Source of the DNA: Arthrobacter sp. Leaf141
Lineage (GTDB): Bacteria; Actinomycetota; Actinomycetes; Actinomycetales; Micrococcaceae
Assembly (NCBI RefSeq): GCF_001424565.1
Contig: NZ_LMOL01000011.1
Location: 87,493-143,967 of the forward strand
DNA: 56,475 nt
Direction: 5' to 3'
Position 1 is the stretch's first letter. Each line of letters starts with the position of its first letter. Shown here in pieces: positions 17,277-24,680 of this stretch. The notes below the pieces were generated by a model. It was not told the origin of the DNA. It saw nothing but the letters and a program-made list of their open reading frames with translations, and did no database searches. A program made the translations under genes and the position numbers.

Positions 17277-17341
17277 GCTTGACATGTCAAGCATAGTGGG
17301 GTGATGATTGACGCGTCAATTAACTAATTGACGTATCAATT
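17277..17341. promoter_or_regulatory. Three MarR-type operators
   Basis: GCTTGACATGTCAAGC (17277-17292), ATTGACGCGTCAAT (17307-17320) and AATTGACGTATCAATT (17326-17341) share the core TTGACNN(G/A)TCAA. Their centres are 29 and 20 bases apart. They fill the gap between the divergent MarR and LLM genes and overlap any promoters there. Confidence 0.85.
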
Positions 17342-17359
17342 AAAAGGGCGCGTGACTTC

Positions 17360-18400
17360 ATGATTTTTGGTTTGGACACCTTCGGCGACGTTCCCCTGGA
17401 CGACGCCGGTAAGCCCGTCAGCCATGCCAGGTCCATCCGCCAGCTGGTGGATGAAGCGGTCCTCGCCGACCAGCTGGGCGTGGACGTTTTCACAGTGGGC
17501 GAGCACCACCGCCCGGAGTATTCGGTCTCGAGCCCGGAAACGGTCCTGGCCGGAATGGCCACCGTTACCAAGCGGATCCGTCTGGGCTCCGGGGTGACTG
17601 TGCTCAGCTCAGATGATCCGGTGCGCGTCTTCCAGCGTTTTGCCACCGTTGATGCGCTCTCCAACGGCCGTGCGGACGTGATTCTGGGCCGGGGTTCCTT
17701 CACCGAGTCCTTCCCGCTGTTTGGGTACGACCTGCAGGACTACAACGTCCTGTTTGAGGAGAAGATCGAGCTTTTCGCCCGGCTCCTCAAGGAAGCACCC
17801 GTCACCTGGAGCGGGAGCACGCGGGCCCCGCTGGTGGACGCCGATGTGTACCCCACGACCAAAGGTGGCCTTAAGACCTGGGTGGGGGTGGGCGGCACGC
17901 CGGCCTCCGTGGTGCGGACCGCAAAGTACGGCTTCCCGCTGATGCTGGCCATTATTGGCGGCCAGCCGGAGCGGTTCAGCCCGTTCATCGACCTCTACAA
18001 GCGGTCGGCGGGAGAGTTCGGCACCACCGCCTGGCCGGTGGGGATGCACTCCCCCGGCTTCATCGCCGATACCGACAATGAAGCGAAGGAGATCTTCTGG
18101 CCCCACTACAAAGTGGTCCGGGACCGCATCGGAGCGCTCCGGGGCTGGCCGCCGGTGCGCCGCGAAGAGTTCGACGCAGAGATCGAACACGGCTCCATGT
18201 ACATCGGTTCCCCGGACACTGTGGCCAGGAAAATCGCCCGGACCGCGGCAGCCATGGATGTGGGCCGGTTTGACCTGATCTTCACAGCCGGGACCCAACC
18301 CATCAGCGCCAGGCTGAAAGCCGTGGAGCTTTACGGCAGCAAAGTAGTCCCCCTGGTCCGCGAGATGCTCGCCGAAAACCCCCGCCCAACGGGGTCCTAA
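17360..18400 (+). CDS. LLM class flavin-dependent oxidoreductase
   Basis: 346 residues of the bacterial-luciferase-like TIM-barrel superfamily. Recognisable segments are IFGLDTFGDVP, VFTVGEHHRPEYSVSSPETVLAGMA, IRLGSGVTVLSSDDPVRVFQRFATVDALSNGRADVILGRGSFTES (given here only as landmarks) and a C-terminal IGSPDTVARKIA helix. Such enzymes oxidise or monooxygenate substrates with FMN or F420. ATG at 17360, with AAAAGGG about 11 bases upstream. It is controlled by the divergent MarR protein through the three palindromes and followed by a DoxX gene, probably in the same transcript. The substrate is unknown. Confidence 0.92.
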   Translation: MIFGLDTFGDVPLDDAGKPVSHARSIRQLVDEAVLADQLGVDVFTVGEHHRPEYSVSSPETVLAGMATVTKRIRLGSGVTVLSSDDPVRVFQRFATVDALSNGRADVILGRGSFTESFPLFGYDLQDYNVLFEEKIELFARLLKEAPVTWSGSTRAPLVDADVYPTTKGGLKTWVGVGGTPASVVRTAKYGFPLMLAIIGGQPERFSPFIDLYKRSAGEFGTTAWPVGMHSPGFIADTDNEAKEIFWPHYKVVRDRIGALRGWPPVRREEFDAEIEHGSMYIGSPDTVARKIARTAAAMDVGRFDLIFTAGTQPISARLKAVELYGSKVVPLVREMLAENPRPTGS

Positions 18401-18444
18401 CTCCCGCTTTTCCCAGCCCCGCTCACTCCCCCGAAGGACAAACC

Positions 18445-18819
18445 ATGAACATCACCCTCTGGATCATCACCGCACTGCTCGCCCTGGCCTTCCTGGCCGC
18501 CGGAGCCATGAAAATTGCGCAGCCCCAAGCAAAGCTGGCCGCCGGCGGACAAGGCTGGGTGGAGGGCTTCTCCGCCGGAGCCGTCAAAGGGATTGGCGGC
18601 TTGGAGGTCCTCGCGGCGCTGGGGCTGGTCCTGCCTGCGCTGCTCAACGTCGCCCCCGTCCTGGTTCCCCTGGCCGCAACGGGGTTGTTCCTGCTGATGG
18701 TGGGGGCGGCCATCACCCACGCCCGCCGCGGCGAAAAGCCCAACGTTATGGTCAACGCAGTCCTAGGTGTCCTGGCGCTCCTGGTGGCCATCTTCCGGTT
18801 CGGGCCCTACGCCTTCTAA
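18445..18819 (+). CDS. DoxX family membrane protein
   Basis: 124 residues, four membrane helices: IITALLALAFLAAGAMKI, a central GGLEVLAALGLVLPALL, VPLAATGLFLLMVGAAI and NAVLGVLALLVAIFRFGPYAF. The pattern with the Lys-Ile pair after helix 1 and HARRGE between helices 3 and 4 matches DoxX-like proteins. A good GAAGGAC site lies upstream. It follows the LLM oxidoreductase by 44 bases and is probably co-transcribed, as a membrane partner for redox or detoxification chemistry. Confidence 0.88.
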   Translation: MNITLWIITALLALAFLAAGAMKIAQPQAKLAAGGQGWVEGFSAGAVKGIGGLEVLAALGLVLPALLNVAPVLVPLAATGLFLLMVGAAITHARRGEKPNVMVNAVLGVLALLVAIFRFGPYAF

Positions 18820-18891
18820 TACTCCAGACGTGCCCCCGGAGCTGGCCCCTGCGGTCCCGGCCCCGGGACGACGCGAAAAGCGGTCAGGGAA

Positions 18892-19017
18892 TCAGCTTCG
18901 ATCCAGGTCGGGTTCGCTCAGGTGGTGCCGGCCGGCCAGTTCCCGCCATTGGTCCTCCCGGCCGGGCATTGACTGTTCGAGGAGCCGGGTGAACGAGTCG
19001 ACCACTGGTGGGCATTG
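18892..19017 (-). pseudogene. 3' remnant of a lost gene
   Basis: A minus-strand frame of 41 codons ending in TGA encodes VVDSFTRLLEQSMPGREDQW followed by RELAGRHHLSEPDLDRS, which looks like the amphipathic C-terminus of a real protein. It has no ribosome site or sensible start. The frame meets a stop at 19018-19020, where the sequence turns abruptly AT-rich just before the GntR gene. I infer that the body of a minus-strand gene was removed or displaced when the GntR module arrived. I could not identify the family. Confidence 0.4.
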
Positions 19018-19041
19018 TTATAGTTGCAATATAATAATAGA
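19015..19041 (+). promoter_or_regulatory. AT-rich promoter and operator of the GntR pair
   Basis: A short island of nearly pure A/T (TTATAGTTGCAATATAATAATAG) in a GC-rich genome, directly upstream of the GntR gene. TATAAT-like hexamers and the imperfect inverted repeat TTATA...TATAA suggest a promoter overlapped by an autoregulatory GntR site. Confidence 0.5.
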
Positions 19042-19049
19042 ATGGGCGC

Positions 19050-19418
19050 ATGCTGATCCGTTTGACGCCAGATAACGCGTCGCCCCTCCATGAGCAGATT
19101 GCCGGCGCGATCCGTCAAGGAATCCTGGAGGGCTCACTCGTCGATGGGGAACGGCTGCCGGCAGCAAAGGCGCTCGGTGAATCGCTAGGCGTAAGCCTGC
19201 ATACCGTTCTACACGCCTACCAGGACCTGCGCGGGCAGGGCCTGATCGAGCTGCGCCGCGGACGGGGTGCTGTTGTGACCGCACCGGAAACGGCATCCCG
19301 CGAACACGCCACACGGATTCTCGACGAAGCAGCCCGACAACTCGCAGGCCTGGGTCTCTCGACCGAGACGACTCTTGCGCTGTTCCGCCAACGACTCGAC
19401 AGGGGAAAAGCTTCATGA
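19050..19418 (+). CDS. GntR family regulator, YtrA type
   Basis: 122 residues: the GntR winged helix (PLHEQIAGAIRQGILEGSLVDGERLPAAKALGESLGVSLHTVLHAY as landmark region, about 11-57), then a short helical tail and no effector domain, as in YtrA regulators. These usually repress adjacent membrane-protein or ABC genes. No clear ribosome site precedes the ATG. The stop overlaps the start of the next gene (ATGA), so the two are coupled. Confidence 0.9.
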   Translation: MLIRLTPDNASPLHEQIAGAIRQGILEGSLVDGERLPAAKALGESLGVSLHTVLHAYQDLRGQGLIELRRGRGAVVTAPETASREHATRILDEAARQLAGLGLSTETTLALFRQRLDRGKAS

Positions 19419-20407
19419 CGACGGCTACAACACACCGCTCGGTGACCGAACCAGATCCACGGTTTTGGCTCGGCGCGTTCCTACCCACAGCGGCAGTGCT
19501 CCTCGGCGCCCTCGCCCTTACCTGCAGTTGGAGCGGTCGGCTGCCGTCGCCCGTCGCCCAAAAATGGGACTGGTCCACTCAGGACGTCATTACCGTCGCA
19601 CCACTCTGGCAAGGAGTACTCTCCCTCGCTGTTCCGTCCGCGGGGGTGCTGATCTTCCTGGTGTTCTTGAAGTGGACAGGCAAACTCACCGGATGGGGGC
19701 GGCGCATCTCCATCGCCGCCCTCGCAGGAATCGCCGTCTTCACTGCCGCGTCGCTTCCGGTCATGCTCAATGGCCAGGTCGGGCTCACGGACCCACAGCT
19801 TGCCCCCGACCCACGCACCATCATGGGCGTCACCGCGGCGCTCAGCCTCGCCTACGGAATCCTCACAGCCCTCATCGCCGGCGGACGCCCGCTCGCGACC
19901 CCGGCCGCGGGCACCACACCCACTCCGGCCCTCGAGTTGGAACCCAACGAGCTCGCAGTGTGGACTACCACGACCACCGCCTGGGTGTGTCTGCTCGGCG
20001 GTGGCTTACCGGGGCTAACCCTGATCATCCTTGGCAGCACCACACCGGTCTGGGGCCTGGCCATCCCTGGCGGGATATTACTGGCGCTGGGGATTACCAC
20101 CGGCCGATGGACCATCACCGTCGACCACAAGGGCCTGACCTGCACCACACTCCTCGGCTTAGGCCGCTTCGCAGTCCCGGCCAGCCCGGGAGCGGCCGCC
20201 GAGGTAGTCAACGTGCACGGATTGTCCGAGTTCCTCGGCTGGGGCATCCGCGTAGGAGGATCCAGCTCCATCGGCCTGATCTTCCGCAACGGGGAAGCTC
20301 TCCGCGTCCACGGACCCAACGGCTACAGCCTCACCGTCACCACCTATGACGCCACAACAGCAGCAGCCCTCTTCAACGCCCAAACAGCCCGTCCCCACAC
20401 CACATAA
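19415..20407 (+). CDS. DUF1648-like integral membrane protein
   Basis: 330 residues. About six membrane helices lie within 17-250, with a C-terminal soluble part (ITVDHKGLTCTTLLGLGRFAVP onward) that resembles the PH-like tail of GntR-linked DUF1648 proteins. LPSPVAQKWD after the first helix fits the DUF1648 signature. Overlap with the GntR gene shows they form a two-gene module, probably a self-regulated membrane stress or sensory unit. The function is unknown. Confidence 0.75.
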   Translation: MTTATTHRSVTEPDPRFWLGAFLPTAAVLLGALALTCSWSGRLPSPVAQKWDWSTQDVITVAPLWQGVLSLAVPSAGVLIFLVFLKWTGKLTGWGRRISIAALAGIAVFTAASLPVMLNGQVGLTDPQLAPDPRTIMGVTAALSLAYGILTALIAGGRPLATPAAGTTPTPALELEPNELAVWTTTTTAWVCLLGGGLPGLTLIILGSTTPVWGLAIPGGILLALGITTGRWTITVDHKGLTCTTLLGLGRFAVPASPGAAAEVVNVHGLSEFLGWGIRVGGSSSIGLIFRNGEALRVHGPNGYSLTVTTYDATTAAALFNAQTARPHTT

Positions 20408-20430
20408 ACCGTTCTCTCGACGCAACCGGG

Positions 20431-20448
20431 AGCCCCCGGCCGGGGGCT
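20431..20448. terminator. Palindromic terminator after the GntR module
   Basis: AGCCCCCGGCCGGGGGCT is a perfect 18-base palindrome (7-bp stem, GGCC loop) 24 bases after the membrane-protein stop. It also faces the small minus-strand gene at 20496. Confidence 0.75.
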
Positions 20449-20495
20449 ACACCGCCCCTCCCGGCCTGGCTTCCGTCAACAGCCGGCTGACGCCG

Positions 20496-20696
20496 TCAGG
20501 ATTTCTCTGTGGCTTCCGGGTCCTCTTCGGGCTCAAAGCTGTTGGGTTCCGTGTCCGCACCGATGCCTACGCCGTCGCTCCCGCCGGGGATCCCGCCGTC
20601 GTCCGCGTCCTTTTTGCCCGCGGAACGGTCCTTGTCCTTGTCCTTGTCCTTGTCCGGGTCCTGCGGCGGCAGCGATTCGGGTGAGTTGATGGACAT
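20496..20696 (-). CDS. Small acidic hypothetical protein with DK repeat
   Basis: 66 residues, highly charged, with no membrane segment and probably disordered. The run DKDKDKDKD comes from a perfect TCCTTG hexamer repeat (four copies on the plus strand at 20629-20652), which could expand or contract. AAAGGAGATGCC before the ATG is a textbook ribosome site and supports a real gene. It lies downstream of the response regulator on the same strand, after an 80-base gap. The function is unknown. Confidence 0.7.
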   Translation of the reverse strand: MSINSPESLPPQDPDKDKDKDKDRSAGKKDADDGGIPGGSDGVGIGADTEPNSFEPEEDPEATEKS

Positions 20697-20776
20697 GGCA
20701 TCTCCTTTAATAGCCCGGGCTTTCACGCTAACAGCCCGGTGCGGCAAAAGAACCTGCTCCGCCGGGGAAATTCTGC

Positions 20777-21598
20777 CTACTGCGTCATTCGGTAGCCCAC
20801 GCCGCGGACCGTCTCCAGCCACCGCGGCTGCCGCGAATCGTCACCCAGCCGCTGCCGCAGGGAGGCCACCTGCGCACCGAGGGACCGCTCCTCACCGGCG
20901 CTGACAAACGAGCGCGAATCGGCGCGTTCCTGCCGCAACTGCCGCACCAGCTGCGCCTTCGTGAGGACATTCCTGCCGTTTTCCATCAGGATCACCAGCA
21001 GGTCGAACTGGTTGGCGGACAGCTCCACCGGCTGTCCGTCCAACGCCGCCTGCCGCCCGGCAGGGTCCACGGTCAGTCCGCGGTGGGCAAGGTCCGCCGG
21101 GCCGTCCGGTGCGGGGGCATGCGGGGACGGGAAAGGCACGACGGCGGCAGGCACCCCAGGCGCGGCAGGCACCGATGGAACCGGCGCGGCCCCCTCGCCT
21201 GCAGCTTCCGCCGGAACGGCAGCGATGCTCCGGGGCCTGCGCAGCAAGGCCGCAATCCTGGCGCGCAGCTCCCTCGGGCTGAAGGGCTTCACCAGGTAGT
21301 CGTCAGCTCCGGTTTCGAAGCCCATCAGGGCGTCGGCCTCGTCCGCCTGCCCGGAGATGATGATGAGGTAGGCGTCGCTGAAGGAACGGATCCGGCGCAC
21401 GGCCTCAAGCCCGTCAAAGTCGGGCAGCCCCACGTCCATGGTGACCACGTCAGGGTGGAACTCGCGGACGGCCGCCACAGCTTCCTGGCCGGTACCCACG
21501 GCATGGACGGTGAACCCGGCCTGCTGGAGCACTTTTTCCAGCAGCCCCCTGGTTTCCTCGTCGTCCTCCACCACTAACGCCATGCCGCGTTGGGCCAT
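20777..21598 (-). CDS. OmpR-type response regulator
   Basis: 273 residues. Receiver domain at about 5-120: acidic pocket E11/D12/D13, phosphoacceptor D55 (VVTMDVGLP), switch S82 and K104 (DDYLVKPFSP). An unusually long Ala/Pro-rich linker (about 122-170) leads to an OmpR-type winged helix (about 175-273) ending LRQRLGDDSRQPRWLETVRGVGYRM. ATG at 21598 is chosen because the receiver starts there and AAAGGA lies upstream; the longer frame to 21922 runs through the intergenic region. No sensor kinase is adjacent. It is divergent from the GH16-like gene, which it may control through the direct repeat at 21840. Confidence 0.92.
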   Translation of the reverse strand: MAQRGMALVVEDDEETRGLLEKVLQQAGFTVHAVGTGQEAVAAVREFHPDVVTMDVGLPDFDGLEAVRRIRSFSDAYLIIISGQADEADALMGFETGADDYLVKPFSPRELRARIAALLRRPRSIAAVPAEAAGEGAAPVPSVPAAPGVPAAVVPFPSPHAPAPDGPADLAHRGLTVDPAGRQAALDGQPVELSANQFDLLVILMENGRNVLTKAQLVRQLRQERADSRSFVSAGEERSLGAQVASLRQRLGDDSRQPRWLETVRGVGYRMTQ

Positions 21599-21997
21599 GC
21601 TTTTCACGTCCTTTTGCCTTGGGTCCGGCCGCGGTAGTCCGGTGGGCCTGCGGTCCGGAATCCGGCCCTGGGCGTCCCGTGACGTGCGGACGGCGGAAAT
21701 TTCAGCACTTATGTGCCGCGGATTTCCCTCAGCTATTCGGAGCGCCCCGACAAAAAGATGGCTGTAATTTCCTTCATAACATGCAAATTTACCGCTATAG
21801 ATCGGGATGCGGAAACCATAATGGGCGGAAAGCGTACCAGCTGAAAATTGCGCTGAAATTGCGTTTATCCTGAGCGGAATACCGCTGCTTCTTGAAGGAC
21901 TTCCCCTATTGCAAACTTCCATTGTTGTGCCCCATGATCTAGCTACGCCAAAAAGCGGCGTACTTGCTCGCTGGGAGCAACTGACAAAGGGGCCTGC
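21599..21997. promoter_or_regulatory. Divergent 399-base regulatory region with direct repeat
   Basis: This gene-free, relatively AT-rich stretch separates the response regulator from the GH16-like gene. GCTGAAAATTGC (21840-21851) and GCTGAAATTGC (21852-21862) form a tandem repeat with a 12-base period, the layout OmpR-type regulators bind. A 6-bp hairpin TTGCTC/GAGCAA (21964-21980) ends just before the AAAGG ribosome site of the GH16-like gene. No gene is seen here. Confidence 0.5.
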
Positions 21998-23065
21998 ATG
22001 TCTCGTTCTTCTTCTCCGGTCTCATCACGGCTCCGCCGGACCCGGACGGCTGCCATGATCTTCACCGCGGCCCTGGCCATGATGGCCACCATCCCTCCCG
22101 CCAATGCTGCAGACACAACCCCTATGGACCCGAATCCGGGTCCGGCCGGGAGTTTCAGCTGGAAGGGTTTTAACTGGGAAAAGCGCTTCTGGGGCGGCTC
22201 ACCCCAATTCAACGGGCAATTTGCCGCTGCGAATGTTGTTAACCCGGATGCCAACGGCTACATCTCCATGAAATTGACCAACCCCACCGGCACCGCACCC
22301 GTGGCCTCGGAATTCCAGTCGACCCGCAAGGGATTCGGCTACGGGACCTACAGCACCACCGTGGAGAAGGACCTCAGCATCCTGCAGAAGGAAGTGGTGT
22401 GGGGCTGCCTCTTCACGTACGACCCGGATGCGGAGCCCGGCTACAACGAGATCGACCTGTGCGAGGCCTCGGCGTGGGGCGGCGGCGCAAGCTACGGCGA
22501 ATCATGGCCGGTGACCCAGGGCCACGGCTACTGGTTTGATGCCACCAAGCCGCCGGGACAGGGCAACAACACTGTCACGTTCGGCGTCACCTCAAGTTCC
22601 ATCACCACCCACAGGATGGTGTGGGAACCCGGCAGGATCACCTTTGAGACCTTCGCGGGCACCGGCTACACCGGTGCCCTGTTGAAGCGGACGGTCCTGG
22701 AAGGATCCACGGTGCCGGTCCCAGCCCAGGAACAGGTGCACTTCAACCTGTGGGTCACCGGCGGCGGGGGCGGCAATCCGGCCGCTGTTAAGGCGGAGAC
22801 CGTCAAGATCCGCGATTTTTCGTTTGTGGCAGCCCCGGCCCCTTCCATCAGCCTCCGGGCGGCCACCAGCACGTACACCGGCGGCTACACCACCAACAGC
22901 ATGAAGTGGACGGGAGCCCAGGGAGACACCGTCACGCTTTGGATGAACAACATCCAGAAGGTGGTGCCCAACACCGGAAGCTTCCCCCACAGGTACAAGG
23001 GAACCGCCGACTACGCCTATAAGGTTTGCGACGCCAACGGCTGCTCCAACGTGGTCAACCCGTAG
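21998..23065 (+). CDS. Secreted glycoside hydrolase family 16-like protein
   Basis: 355 residues. A signal peptide (basic RLRRTR, hydrophobic MIFTAALAMMA, cleavage near ANAAD at 38) is followed by a concanavalin-like fold. YNEIDLCEASAW contains E151-I-D153-L-C-E156, matching the ExDxxE catalytic motif of GH16 enzymes, which cut beta-1,3/1,4-glucans and galactans. A C-terminal segment from about 280 (ISLRAATSTYTGG...YAYKVCDANGCSNVV) looks like an Ig-type or carbohydrate-binding domain with a Cys pair. ATG at 21998 with AAAGGGG. The neighbouring processive glycosyltransferase suggests it trims a self-made polysaccharide, though external nutrition is equally possible. Confidence 0.75.
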   Translation: MSRSSSPVSSRLRRTRTAAMIFTAALAMMATIPPANAADTTPMDPNPGPAGSFSWKGFNWEKRFWGGSPQFNGQFAAANVVNPDANGYISMKLTNPTGTAPVASEFQSTRKGFGYGTYSTTVEKDLSILQKEVVWGCLFTYDPDAEPGYNEIDLCEASAWGGGASYGESWPVTQGHGYWFDATKPPGQGNNTVTFGVTSSSITTHRMVWEPGRITFETFAGTGYTGALLKRTVLEGSTVPVPAQEQVHFNLWVTGGGGGNPAAVKAETVKIRDFSFVAAPAPSISLRAATSTYTGGYTTNSMKWTGAQGDTVTLWMNNIQKVVPNTGSFPHRYKGTADYAYKVCDANGCSNVVNP

Positions 23066-23088
23066 CCCGGCGTGCTGCGGGACTTACC

Positions 23089-23137
23089 CTGCCGGACAGG
23101 GCGAATCCGGTTTCCGGATGCGTGCCCTGCCCGGCAG
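23089..23137. terminator. Double-hairpin terminator between GH16-like and mini-LAXTG genes
   Basis: Arms CTGCCGGACAGGGC (23089-23102) and GCCCTGCCCGGCAG (23124-23137) pair with one mismatch and enclose ATCCGG-TTT-CCGGAT. It lies between the stop of the GH16-like gene and the stop of the small minus-strand gene, so it probably serves both directions. Confidence 0.75.
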
Positions 23138-23145
23138 GAGCTTCG

Positions 23146-23310
23146 TTAGGACTTCCTGGTGCGGACCGGGACGATCCGCTGGATGGCCAGTCCCAGGGCC
23201 AGGAGGGCGAAGGCCGCCAGCGCGAACCAGAAGATGTCCCCTGCGCCGGTCATGGCCAGGGTTCCGGAACCGGCGCCTGCGGCAGCGGGAAGTGCGGGGT
23301 TGTTGTACAT
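23146..23310 (-). CDS. 54-residue LAXTG-like mini membrane protein
   Basis: The whole protein is a Gly/Ala-rich head (MYNNPALPAAAGAGSG), the motif LAMTG, one hydrophobic helix (FWFALAAFALLALGLAI) and a basic tail (RTRKS). This is the architecture of a cell-wall sorting signal without a cargo domain; LAXTG is the motif recognised by class E sortases of high-GC Gram-positives. There is no N-terminal signal peptide. The ATG lies 4 bases after the glycosyltransferase stop, so it is probably translated with that gene. It may be a membrane partner of the glycosyltransferase. Confidence 0.7.
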   Translation of the reverse strand: MYNNPALPAAAGAGSGTLAMTGAGDIFWFALAAFALLALGLAIQRIVPVRTRKS

Positions 23311-23314
23311 GGTG

Positions 23315-24436
23315 TTACCAGGCTTTCTTTTTGTTGAATGCTGCGTCGGCATAGGCCTTCGCATGGACCGCCTGCAGGAACAGGTCAATCACGATTTCGT
23401 ACATGGTGGCGGCGGCAAGCATGTAGCGCCAGCCGCGGAGCCGGACGGTGATCACGCGCTCGAGGATGAACACGCCGGTCACGGCCAGCCAGAAGGGCTG
23501 GATGTTCATTCCCGCGCCGCTGATCAGCGCAAACGCGATGGTGCTGAAGTAGGCGATGGTGACAACCACACCCACCATGGCCAGGATCTGGCGGCCCCAG
23601 TAGGGCTTGGTGACCCAGGTCCAGCCGTACTGCACGCAGTTCTCCACGGCGCCGCGCTTCCAGCGGAGCCGCTGGGCCCACAGTTCCCGCCACGTGGGCA
23701 TCACTTCGGTGACCAGGGTGCAGTCTGCCGGCGAAAGGATCCGGTACTTGAGTGTCAGCAGGGCGAAGGAGAGTTCGTTGTCCTCGGTGAGCACCGACGT
23801 GTCGTAGACGCCGCCGCTGCCGTTTCCGGGAGGCAGGGCGCCGGAAAGCCGGCCCGCCACCACGTCGCGCAGGGTCCGGACCCGGAACAGTGCCGCGGTG
23901 CCGGTCACCACCAGGCATTTGCCGTTCAGCCGGCGGACGTCGCGGGCGTAGCGGGCGTATTCGTTGCGCTGCAGGTGGCCCACAAATCCGCCGCCGTGGC
24001 CGCCCTTGAAAACGCCGCCGACGGCGCCAAGCCGGGTATCGGAGAGCAGGTGGCCTACGGCGAGCTCAATGAAGTCGTGGGACAGCTGGGAGTCGGCGTC
24101 CTGGACCAGGATCATGTCTTCCGGTTTGCCGGTGGGCAGGAGCCCGGAGAGGACGTAGTTGAGGGCGCCGGCCTTCTTGTCGGTGTTGCCCACGGTCCGG
24201 ACCACCTCTGCGCCCGCGGCCACGGCGATGGCTTCGGTGGCGTCGGTGCAGTTATCGGCCACAACGATGATGCGGTCCGGGACCAGCGTCTGGTTCTGGA
24301 GGGAGGTCAGGGTCTCAAGGATCCCGGCTTCTTCATTGTGCGCGGGAACCAGCACGGTGATCCGTGCCGGACCCCCCTGCGTGGTGGGTCCGGGGCGGAG
24401 TTCTTCGCCCTGCGGCCCCGTCTGTGTGTCTTCCAT
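23315..24436 (-). CDS. Processive family 2 glycosyltransferase, membrane-bound
   Basis: 373 residues. The GT2 core shows TVLVPAHNEEAGILETL, D61 (VVADNCTD), D113-A-D115 (VQDADS), the acceptor Asp in TED (217-219) and Q255-R-L-R-W259. This D, DxD, TED, QxxRW set marks processive enzymes such as cellulose, chitin-oligomer, poly-GlcNAc or hyaluronan synthases. About four membrane helices follow (from about 280). ATG 24436 is chosen over a frame open to 24508 because GGAGGATC precedes it. The gene is followed by the mini-LAXTG gene. It probably makes an extracellular polysaccharide; which sugar cannot be told. Confidence 0.9.
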   Translation of the reverse strand: MEDTQTGPQGEELRPGPTTQGGPARITVLVPAHNEEAGILETLTSLQNQTLVPDRIIVVADNCTDATEAIAVAAGAEVVRTVGNTDKKAGALNYVLSGLLPTGKPEDMILVQDADSQLSHDFIELAVGHLLSDTRLGAVGGVFKGGHGGGFVGHLQRNEYARYARDVRRLNGKCLVVTGTAALFRVRTLRDVVAGRLSGALPPGNGSGGVYDTSVLTEDNELSFALLTLKYRILSPADCTLVTEVMPTWRELWAQRLRWKRGAVENCVQYGWTWVTKPYWGRQILAMVGVVVTIAYFSTIAFALISGAGMNIQPFWLAVTGVFILERVITVRLRGWRYMLAAATMYEIVIDLFLQAVHAKAYADAAFNKKKAW

Positions 24437-24526
24437 GATTCCCGTCGATCCTCCGCAGCAACATTTCCTTGCTGAGAGTGTTCCAACGGAAACGCAAGCA
24501 TTTGGCACCGATCAGGCAGGAAAACC

Positions 24527-24545
24527 GCAAGCTTGGGTCAAGATC
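24527..24545 (-). promoter_or_regulatory. Shared upstream element (GT copy)
   Basis: On the minus strand this reads GATCTTGACCCAAGCTTGC, about 91 bases upstream of the glycosyltransferase start. Nearly the same sequence (one indel and one change in the last third) stands upstream of the HATPase gene on the plus strand at 25550-25569. TTGACC inside it could be a -35 box, or the whole could be an operator. Confidence 0.5.
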
Positions 24546-24680
24546 ATGACGGGCCTAAAGGCGGCGGCGGCGTACACTTCTGAACCCCGCCGTCCCCGGG
24601 GTTTACGGGATTCAGCGGCGCGGCACTTGGCTGCAGCGCCGCCGTCATACGGTCCGTGGAAGCGTGCCGGCCGCCCGGGT

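Noticed and set aside
21599..21922. N-terminal extension of the response regulator to 21922
   Set aside because: The extra 108 residues lie in the AT-rich divergent region and have no domain; the receiver begins at the ATG at 21598.
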